A DNA stretch of 64,000 nucleotides, from assembly GCF_036588685.1 (NCBI RefSeq), contig NC_086375.1:51592955-51656954 (forward strand), written 5' to 3'. Source of the DNA: Mytilus trossulus. Lineage: Eukaryota > Mollusca > Bivalvia > Mytilida > Mytilidae. This document shows, piece by piece, positions 1 to 9,200 of this stretch. The notes beneath the pieces were generated by a model. The model did not search any database, was not told the DNA's origin, and saw nothing but the letters and a program-made list of their open reading frames with translations. The position numbers were made by a program, and so were the translations under genes. Numbering within the stretch: position 1 is the stretch's first letter; each line of letters opens with the position of its first letter.

Positions 1-120
1 AAATTAGATCTGTAAATTTGCTTCCGCAAATTCTTGTTCTTCCCTCGCCGGGATACGAACCTATGCCACTGATATATCGTGACACCAAATCGCCTGCACT
101 ATAGCCTTCCCGCTAGATAA
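1..120 (-). mobile_element. tRNA-derived SINE, partial (runs off left edge)
   Basis: On the minus strand, positions 61-48 read GGTTCGTATCCCGG, an almost perfect RNA polymerase III B box. It is followed (towards position 1) by a short inverted repeat, TTTGCGGAAGCAAA (29-16). This B box plus hairpin tail is the layout of the tRNA-derived SINEs common in bivalves. The A-box region (about 85-115) is degenerate. The 3' tail is cut by the window edge. The B box is seen; the family assignment is from memory of bivalve repeats. Confidence 0.6.
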
Positions 121-223
121 AGATATATATATATATATGTATATTATATGTACTAGTCTTTCAATACACACAAACATTTGTAAACAATCGATCTCTTAAT
201 GCATGATACAAAATATCAAATGT

Positions 224-383
224 AAAAATTAACGTGACCTATCGAGTAGACCCTGTCGTGCCGAATGATTTAACCGCCAAATCATACAAACTACTTAACC
301 TAAACGCCACCTATATGGGCAGACAATTCAGAAGAAAATAATTTCATTCTAATTCATAAAATCAACCGACTGAAATTATATTT
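224..383. repeat. 160-bp terminal direct repeat, copy 1
   Basis: Identical over all 160 bases to 4061-4220. It starts AAAAATTAACGTGACC and ends GACTGAAATTATATTT. Perfect identity implies recent insertion or recent homogenisation, which contrasts with the decayed coding remnants between the copies. Confidence 0.85.
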
Positions 384-789
384 CTTCTTCCGTTAACACC
401 CATATACCACAACCACTGATAATAATCATACTAATAAATAACAAAAAATAGTAAAGTGCAATACCACACGACAGAGCCGAGGGCCGAAAACACAAAGAAC
501 GGGAAAATTTAAAAAAGGTGATCTATATCATGTAATAAAGATCTGAAAATAATGCTAGAAATTATCCAAAGAATCCTTCACGATAATATCGTTTACCGTT
601 TCGGAACACCATCTACCGTGTCTCTATCAACTTAAAACCTAAATTAGCACAAGCACTAGCACCTTCAGACCTAAAACTGTGAAACCCATAACACTTAATA
701 TCAAGAACATACGACAGAACACTTCAATAAAGAGCTCGCGCATCCTATAGTATGACACTGGCGTATTCTTTTACGTAAAACATCAACAT

Positions 790-1323
790 CTAAACATTTG
801 GAAAAAATCCAAACAAAAAGTACAATAAAATAAATAAATAAGAAACCCCATCAAAATAGCTAGAAAAATCCGCCCAATGCAGAAATAAATCAAATGTTTC
901 ACTGACACTTATACGAATGACACTGAAACGCCTTCTCTCAATCTGTATACGCCTGTTTTGAAACGTTAAATGACAATAGACATATAATGATCTTAAATAA
1001 CTTAAAATAATCACTTCGTCGAATAGATAGCAACTCAACTCACAAAAGCACTGAAACACGTACAAATATCAAATACGCTGATTATACAAGTTACCAAAAG
1101 AAAACATAACAACCCACATTACATGCAGTAATTCTAACGAAACAGGCTCCTTTATATTCGTAGGAGTAGGCAAGCTACGCCTCACATCTTCTAGTAGGTT
1201 AATAACTAAAGACGAATTCATCGGTAAACATGATGATCCAATAAGAGAATGTATCCACTGTAAAGAGTAAATCGGTTGTTCAACTGGACTAACAGTATTT
1301 CTCGAATGTGTCAATACAGCCAA
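790..1323 (-). pseudogene. Tyrosine recombinase fragment of the retroelement (broken)
   Basis: The 1323-1069 minus frame contains the core-binding pattern of DIRS-type recombinases: LQWIHSLIG, then a spacer, then a VINLLEDVRRSLPTP-like helix and a KEPVSLELL segment. Just downstream (about 1050-955) another frame reads ELLSIRRSD and, 20 residues on, VSKQAYTD. This matches the family's R-box region (F-[RD]-EL..I/L-R-RSD) and SKTD-like stretch. Different frames and stops show it is a pseudogene. The C-terminal R-H-R..Y box was not found. Assignment rests on remembered family patterns, not on a search. Confidence 0.6.
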
Positions 1324-1689
1324 ATATAAACCAACGTAAAAAGCTTTTGCTGGTACAGTATAACAATTTTCAATTCTGTTTGATGCAGCCCAATTATTCC
1401 AGCGTAAAATACTCAGATAATATCCTTTATAGTAAAAACTGCTAAGATTCCTACATTAGATCTGAGAGAAAATTCACTTTGCTAACTAGTGAAGCAGGTT
1501 AATTCTGCAATTCTTCCGGTGAGTGCCTGCAAAAATATATTTGTAATTAAAAAATAAAACATAACTTATAAAAGCAATCTAAAATTATAACTATCAGCTA
1601 AGTACTATGCATCTAATTATCCACAAAATTCATATGAAAACTCAAATCAAAAACTGAGATTCAAATCTAGTAAAGCTAGTAATCTATAC

Positions 1690-1803
1690 CAAGAGATCAA
1701 GAGAGATCTATCATATACATGCAAGAGATCAAGAGAGATCTATCATATACATGCTCACATCAAAGTGATCTATAATACATGCTCACATCAAAGTGATATA
1801 TGA
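1690..1803. repeat. Short tandem repeats (32-bp x2, then 28-bp x2)
   Basis: A 32-bp unit beginning CAAGAGATCAAGAGAGATC occurs at 1690 and 1722. It is followed by a 28-bp unit beginning CTCACATCAAAGTGAT at 1754 and 1782. The units share a TACATG end, so they look like successive slippage products inside the decayed retroelement. Confidence 0.8.
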
Positions 1804-2035
1804 CTGGATGAAAACTCCATCATTAATGCTATTAAATATGCAAATGTTAAATCAACATTGCCAAATATGGTCTTTTTACTCTACCAGCTATATAAGCATG
1901 TCTGTAAGTAGAAAGATCTATAAAATTTGTCACTTCAGAAAAGAAACCATCACCATATAGAAAAACCATCACCATATAGAAAAAAGCTTTAGCCAAAAAA
2001 CCAGCAGAGAGCCAGTACAGAGTAAATTTTGATTT

Positions 2036-2236
2036 TCACTGTCGAAAATACATTAATTCTTGTGGGAACAAAGAAATAGGTGAAACGAACAACCCGTTAA
2101 TCCCTCGCCAATCAACCGTGAAAGCGTCAATACCTGACGAATTCACATTCCAAAATCTGGAATAAAAAACTATCAATTTAAAAATTGTCACCAGAGGTAA
2201 ACTAGTCAACCTCATGAAGTCCCCTAAGGGATTCAA
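2036..2236 (-). pseudogene. RT/RNase H C-terminal fragment of the retroelement
   Basis: The minus frame reads FYSRFWNVNSSGIDAFTVDW and ends ISLFPQELMYF before a stop. FxSRFWNP..xGIDAFxxxW followed by a PP/SP..LI-type segment is the hallmark C-terminal RNase H region of DIRS-like retroelements. Nothing recognisable of the RT catalytic core remains upstream (2240-4060). It is a remnant and unlikely to be expressed as an enzyme. Confidence 0.6.
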
Positions 2237-2323
2237 CTACCTGAAATACAAATTCAGAATTAGCCTGTAGCCAATCATCAACTATCTGAAATACAAATTC
2301 AGAATTAGCCTGTCGCCAATCAT
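2233..2323. repeat. 45-bp tandem duplication
   Basis: CTGAAATACAAATTCAGAAT recurs at 2241 and 2286 with the following bases nearly identical (one mismatch in the CTGTAGCC/CTGTCGCC part). It lies within the retroelement remnant. Confidence 0.8.
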
Positions 2324-2329
2324 GTTAAT

Positions 2330-4060
2330 CAACAATCCGACTAAGATAATCTGCTCTCTTATCCTCAGTACGTAGACTCACTACCATGTCAATATAAACA
2401 TCGTGCAATATATATGTGCTAAAATGACTAAAATCAACTTTTGCAATACTGATGTCGTGCTCCTTTTACTAACAACATTTTAATTGTGGTTACTAGTAAT
2501 CTTATATTGTTGCAAGCTAAAAAGTTTATCAACGACAAAAATACATTTTTCACTACTGTGAACTCCTTCCATTTGGAACTTGTAGAAACCTCACATTCTA
2601 TAAACCACATATCGTGAACAATATTACATGGGTTTTCACTGTACGCTATAGTCTGCCAAGAACTTCAGATTTTTAATGTTTAATATTGGCTTCATGTGCA
2701 TTTAAAACCTAAATCGGTTTATTAATAAGACCAATACTGTCTACAGATAAATGTATATTACTGCTCCGGTATGAATGAACACTATTTATATCATTAGACA
2801 AATGTTTTGTCAATAAATATACAATATTGCCTATAACTTGAGAAATAGATATATTAAGCTGTCCTGGCTACCAAAAGAAGCTACATCAAATACTTTCCGT
2901 TTTTGCTAAACACAAATCAATGTATGAAATGATATTCATTATCTTGTGTATACAATTGTCAGGAATAGTAAAAACTCCTTTATCTTAGCCCCTGAAATTA
3001 TAACTTTTTAATAGTAGTCCACAGACGTCTCAGCCTTGGGTATAAAACCGCTACTTGTTGTATTACATAATTCCTCATCGTCATGTACACCGAATGCATC
3101 GTATAAGTACATAATAATCTGCTTATTTTCTTCTCTCCATTTTAATGAGATATTCTAGTAAAACTATAACAAGCAGAAACACCATTAAAGTCCCATACAA
3201 ATCATAGATATTTAGCATGAGGTGGAAACATATAGACTAATGTATAACATACTTAAACGTATATGAATTGGTATAAATGTAATGTTTTGCAATACGCATA
3301 TCTTCAAAGTTTACACTTGTCTCCCGCAAATACCTGTCATATTCTGTCTCAAATCTGATTTTAAACGTGTTGTTTAACTGAACAGAAACAGTTAAGGAAT
3401 TCACAACAAAGTGAATATTTGACATCTCTACAATTAAATCATAGCTAATAAATTAGTAATCGCTGATTTAACAAAAGAGGTATCTTAAAAATAATAAAGT
3501 ATTTGACAAACAATAATCGATATTGTATTTGAATAGAAAGGTAATATACAACCATCTCTTATAGTATCTATAATAAATATGGGCGTATCAATATCCATTT
3601 AAAATTGAATGTTTCTGCTAAGTCAATCCTTAACAATAATATCAGGTTGACCTACTTGATATTCAATAAAATCATTGGTCAAATTATAACCAATACAATT
3701 ATCTATTATAGCTAAAATTTATAGATAATTTAAATACTCATCTTTCAAAATTTCACTGAGGCCAGGTTTGGTGGGTCATTTACTACTGTTGACATACGGA
3801 CTGCTGGACCAGAAGTGTGTGTAGGACCCACAAGAGAAGTATGTTCCAATTTTCTTTTCTCTTCACCTGGTACTCCATCAACTGATTAGCACACTGTAAC
3901 TTATCCAAGTCCACCAAATTTCTCTCTACCACCAATAATTGCCGACTCAGTACCTCTACTTTGTTGATTTAAAGCAGTTAAAACAGTTCTCAATGAATAT
4001 CGGGTTCACCTTCATAATCCAAGACTAAATTCGAACGTACTAATCGACTAACACAGCTAG
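2330..4060. other. Interior of the retroelement, no recognisable coding
   Basis: AT-rich sequence with only short, stop-bounded frames. It should have held the gag-like and reverse-transcriptase parts of the minus-strand retroelement, but I see no catalytic motif. Nothing else is recognisable here. Confidence 0.4.
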
Positions 4061-4220
4061 AAAAATTAACGTGACCTATCGAGTAGACCCTGTCGTGCCG
4101 AATGATTTAACCGCCAAATCATACAAACTACTTAACCTAAACGCCACCTATATGGGCAGACAATTCAGAAGAAAATAATTTCATTCTAATTCATAAAATC
4201 AACCGACTGAAATTATATTT
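4061..4220. repeat. 160-bp terminal direct repeat, copy 2
   Basis: Identical to 224-383. The base after it (4221) begins sequence of the ~500-bp tandem-repeat family, so the boundary is sharp and marks an insertion or recombination junction. Confidence 0.85.
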
Positions 4221-6152
4221 TATCGCTATCTATAATAGTATTCAAGATAACCAAAAACGGCAAAATTTCTTTAAAAATTACCAATTGGAGGGCAGCAACC
4301 CAACAACCAGTTGTCCAATTCATCTGAAAAATTCAGGGCAGATAGATATTGACTTGATTAACAATTTAACTTCTTGTCAGATTTGCTCTAGATGCTTTGG
4401 TTTCATAGTTATAAGCAAAAAACTGCATTTTACCCCTATGTTCTATTTTTAGCCGTGGCGGCCATCTTGGTTGAATGGCCAGGTCATCGGACACATTTTT
4501 CAAACTAGATACCCCAAAGATAATTGTGGCCTAGTAGTTTCAGTGGAGATTTTGTAAAAGATTACTTAGATTTATGAAAAATGGTTAAAGATTGACTATA
4601 AAGGGCAATAACTCCTAAAGGGGTCAACTGACCATTTTGGTCATGTTGACTTATTTGTAGATCTTACTTTGCTGAACATTATTGCTGTTTACAATTTATC
4701 TCTATCTATAATAATATTCAAGATAATAACCAAAAACAGCAAAATTTCCTCAAAATTACAAATTCAGGGGCAGCAACCCAACAACCGATTGACCGATTCA
4801 TCTGAAAATTTCAGGGCAGATAGTTCTTGACCTGATAAACACTTTATCCCATATCAGATTTCCTCAAAATGCTTTGGTTTTTGAGTTATAAGCCAAAAAC
4901 TGCATTTTACACCTATGTTTTATTTTTAGCGGTGGCGGCCATCTTGGTTGGTTGACCAGGTCACGCCACACATTTTTTAAACTATATACCCCAAAGATGA
5001 TTGTGGCCAAGTTTGGATTAATTTGGCCAAGTAGTTTCAGAGGAGAAGATTTTTGTAAAAGATTACTTTAATTTACGAAAAATGGTAAAAAATTGACTAT
5101 AAAGGGCAATAACTCCTAAACGGGTCAACTGACCATTTTGGTCATGTGGACTTATTTGTAGATCTTACTTTGCTGAACATTATTGCTGTTTACAGTTTAT
5201 CTCTATCTATAATAATATTCAAGATAATAACCAAAAACAGCAAAATTTCCTCAAAATTACCAATTCAGGGGCAGCAACCCAACCACGGATTGACCGATTC
5301 ATCTGAAAATTTTAACGCAGATAGATCTTGACCTGATAAACATTTTTATCCCATGTCAGATTTCCTCAAAATGCTTTGGTTTTTGAGTTATAAGCCAAAA
5401 ACTGCATTTTACCCCTTTGTTCTATTTTTAGCCGTGGCGGCCATCTTGGTTGGTTGACCAGGTCACGCCACACATTTTTTAAACAAGATACCCCAAAGAT
5501 GATTGTGGCCAAGTTTGGATTAATTTGGCCAAGTAGTTTCAGAGGAGAAGATTTTTGTAAAAGATTACTTTGATTAACGAAAAATGGTTAAAAATTGACT
5601 ATAAAGGGCAATAACTCCTAAACGGGTCAACTGACCATTTTGGTCATGTTGACTTATTTGTAGATCTTACTTTGCTGAACATTATTGCTGTTTACAGTTT
5701 ATCTCTAACTATAATAATATTCAAGATAATAACCAAAAACAGCAAAATTTCTATAAAATTACCAATTCAGGGGCAGCAACCCAACAACCGATTGACCGAT
5801 TCATCTGAAAATTTCAGGGCAGATAGATCTTGACCTGATAAACATTTTTACCCCATGTCAGATTTGCTCTAAATGCTTTGGTTTTTGAGTTATAAGCCAA
5901 AAACTGCATTTTACCCCTATGTTCTATTTTTAGCCGTGGCGGCCATCTTGGTTGGTTGACCGGGTCACGCCACACATTTTTTAAACTAGATACCCCAATG
6001 ATGATTGTGGCCAAGTTTGGTTTGATTTGGCCCAGTAGTTTCAGAGGAGAAGATTTTTGTAAAAGTTAACGACGACGACGACGGACGACGACGGACGACG
6101 GACGCCAAGTGATGAGAAAAGCTCACTTGGCCCTTTGGGCCAGGTGAGCTAA
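4221..6152 (-). repeat. Tandem-repeat element A: ~500-bp units with terminal hairpin
   Basis: The marker GGCAGCAACCCAAC recurs at 4291, 4769, 5270 and 5772, giving periods of 478, 501 and 502 bp and nearly four copies. Each unit carries CCATCTTGGTTG, GACCATTTTGGTCATGT (itself palindromic, TGACCATTTTGGTCA) and CTTTGCTGAACATTATTGC. The array ends with a GACGACGACGGACGACG simple repeat (about 6068-6105) and a hairpin around 6118-6149 (AGCTCAC..TGGCC / GGCCAGGTGAGCT). Related copies lie in the opposite orientation at 12867-14515 and, more diverged, 16465-17670. This is a widespread bivalve repeat; a Helentron-like origin is inference only. Confidence 0.75.
6118..6149. other. Hairpin at the end of repeat element A
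   Basis: AAGCTCACTTGGCCC and GGGCCAGGTGAGCT form arms with one mismatch around a 2-4 nt loop. The same AGCTCACC terminus is present at 12870 and 16468, so it marks the family's end and is not a terminator. Confidence 0.7.
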
Positions 6153-6258
6153 AAATGTGTCAGTCTTGTACTTGAAGTGAGTTAAGACATGTTTAATCGT
6201 GTTAACCCATGTGAAGGCTTCTTTATGACTTTGAGATGAAGAATAGCAATAAAATTAT

Positions 6259-9200
6259 CTATTCCCTTGTTTTGGGTTTTTGTTTGTCTACAGGGATTTT
6301 GTGTAAAAAAAGTCCACAGTATCCCTTCTTTCATTATATCCATAATGCAATCACAAAAATGTGTTATGTTTCTGAAATTTGTCACCATCATTTTAGTTAA
6401 TATCAAAAGATTAACTATGATCAGGATTCCTGCAGAACCTGTACTTAAAACAATTCTCCAATTAATTAAACCAGCAGATTTCAATGGACACTTTCCAATA
6501 CTTACAACCAAATTTGATAAGGATTTCAACTCTCCATAATGACAAAAATTTATATATCAAATCATTTAAGTAGAAGTAGTAGAGTTTTAATTCATTATTT
6601 TTATATCTTTATTATAATAACCCTGTATTAAACAAATTACAACTTAGATAAAGGTATATAATAAACAATTTTTCATGTGGATAGTCCCATATCAAAGTTA
6701 ATTCTCGATGTCTGTAGATGAAAATTGTGAACAATTCCATGCCTGGCTTACATTTACAATACATCTTATCACATTATTATCTTACATGCATACGACAACT
6801 TAACCATTATCACTAAACTAGTATACATTTTTGTTTAGAGGCCAGCTGAAGCATGGCTACGGGTGTGGGATTTTCTCACTGCATTGAAGAGCCATTGCTG
6901 GACTTTGGCTTTTATTTGCTCTTTGGTCGGTTTGTTGTCTCTTTGACAAATTCCCCATTTCCATTCTCAATTTTAATATTAGATTATTAAAGTATAAATA
7001 ATAAATATATCTTTTCATGTGGATAGTCTGAAAGTTGATTCTCAATGCTGCAAATGAAAGCAATTCCACACAGAAAACATTTGTACAAGTAACAACTATA
7101 AAAACTTACTTATCAACTACCAATGATGTATTATTTCCAAGCTCGATCTTGACAGGCTTTCCTGCTTTCACTACAAACTCTGCCGTCAACAAGGCAGCTG
7201 AAATAAATCAAAACATCACTCAACTGTTAGAGCAGAATATATTATATATCAGAATAAGAAAAGTCAGCTAAAATGACCTGTTTTTGAATTTGGGGGCGAT
7301 TAATTCTAAATTTAACTAGTCCACTGGACTAGTAGCCTGAATATATTTTGTATGTATACATTGTATACCAGGAAAGCTGGCGATTTTTTTATCAACCTGT
7401 CTTTTGTTCATAAAAGCCATCACACATAATAATACCCAGTTATTATTATTTTGTCAGTAGCTGATAGTTCAATCAAACATGAACCACTTTTTAAAATTAG
7501 CATCAGTGTAAAATTATTCCCTGTTGTGGTAAAATTTGGCAACATCAAACTTCCAGAAATTCAGGTCCCTGGATTTATACTGAGCAGAGCTTGATATTTT
7601 ATTTTCATGTCAAAATTGGGTGTCAAAGTCCCCCCAAAATTTCCTCTCAAACTCCAGACGTAAACCAGATGCTCCGCAGGGCGTAGCTTTATACGACCGC
7701 AGAAGTATGGACACAACATTCAAGCTGGATTCAGCTCTAAATTTGGATTGTGATTAAATAGTTGACACAGCATAGGTTTCTGACACAGAATGAATGTGTT
7801 CTAATGAACTTAAAATTTTTGTTTTCTCTTAGAGCAATTCACTATGCTGTTGAATATTAATCCTCTCAAAAAAATGTTTGAAGAAATTTTCTTTTTATTT
7901 ATGAAATTTCAAATGAGAAAAATTGAACCCAATTTTTTTAATCACATCCCCCTTTCTCTTATTCCAAAACTAATCTCAATTAAAATTTCTAATGGAGTTT
8001 GCAACAATAACTACTCATTTAAATACATCATAATATATTAAGATGTAAAAAAAAACTGCTTGTTATCACTGAATGGTAAAGATTATTCTAATTTATCAGT
8101 TGGTAGTAAAAAGTGAATATACATTGTATAATGTATATAACAAAGATTTAAGTTGATTCTGGACAAAGAAAGATAACTCCAATTAAAAAATATTCTTGCT
8201 ATTGCACAATATTGTGAAATTAGATATTTCTTGTTGATTCTGGACAAAGAAAGATAACTCCAATTAAAAAAAAATCTTGCTATTGCACAATATTGTGAAA
8301 TTAGATATTTCTTGTTGATTCTGGACAAAGAAAGATAACTCCAATTAAAAAAAAATCTTGCTATTGCACAATATTGTGAAATTAGATATTTCTTGCAAAC
8401 TATTCTGGACAAAGAAAGATAACTCTAATTAAAAAAAAAATTGCTATTTCACAATATTGTGCAATTAGATATTTCTTGCCATTGCGCAATACTGTGCAAT
8501 TGAAAAGACTTACTATTGCACAATACTTAATATAATAATTTTAGATCCTGATTTGGACCAACTTGAAAACTGGGCCCATAATCAAAAATCTAAGAACATG
8601 TTTGGATTCAGCATATCAAAGAACCCCAAGATTTCATTTTTTGTTAAAATCAAACTAAGTTTAATTTTGGACCCTTTGGACTTTAATGTAGACCAATTTG
8701 AAAACAGGACCAAAAATGAAGAATCTACATACACAGTTAGATTTGGCATATCAAAGAACCCCATATATTCAATTTTTGATGAAATCAAACAAAGTTTAAT
8801 TTTGGACCCCGATTTGGACCAACTTGAAAACAGGGCCAATAATCAAAAATCTAAGTACATTTTTAGATTCAGCATATCAAAGAACCCAACCGGTTCATTT
8901 TTTGTCAAAATCAAACTAAGTTTAATTTTGGACCCTTTGGACCTAAATGTAAACCAATTTGAAAACGGGACCAAAAGTTAAGAATTTACATACACAGTTA
9001 GATTCGGCATATTAAAGAACCCCAATTATTCAATTTTGATGAAATCAAACAAAGTTTAATTTTGGACCCTTTGGGCCCCTTATTTCTAAACTGTTGGGAC
9101 CAAATCTCCCAAAATCAATACCAACCTTCCTTTTATGGTCATAAACCTTGTGTTTAAATTTCATAGATTTCTATTTACTTATACTAACGTTATGGTGCAA

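Larger units (their letters stand above)
224..4220 (-). mobile_element. Degenerate tyrosine-recombinase (DIRS-like) retroelement between 160-bp direct repeats
   Basis: Two identical 160-bp direct repeats (224-383 and 4061-4220) bracket about 3.7 kb. Inside, on the minus strand and in the order expected of such an element, lie an RNase H-side reverse-transcriptase fragment (2236-2036) and a tyrosine-recombinase fragment (1323 down to about 900). Both are broken by stops and frameshifts. DIRS/PAT/Ngaro-type elements carry RT-RNase H followed by a tyrosine recombinase instead of a DDE integrase. PAT and Ngaro use split direct repeats, but I could not find the expected second (B) repeat, so the subgroup is open. 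At the 4220/4221 boundary the element abuts an array of another repeat family. Confidence 0.6.

Noticed and set aside
48..61. Functional tRNA gene
   Set aside because: Only the B box is good; the acceptor stem and A box do not form a tRNA, so it is a SINE head.
6118..6149. Rho-independent-like terminator hairpin
   Set aside because: Eukaryotic context; the hairpin is the conserved terminus of repeat element A, present at other copies.
8083..8981. 109-codon minus and 142-codon plus frames as repeat proteins
   Set aside because: They are read-through of 81-bp and 135/126-bp DNA tandem arrays; their apparent peptide repeats mirror the DNA period.
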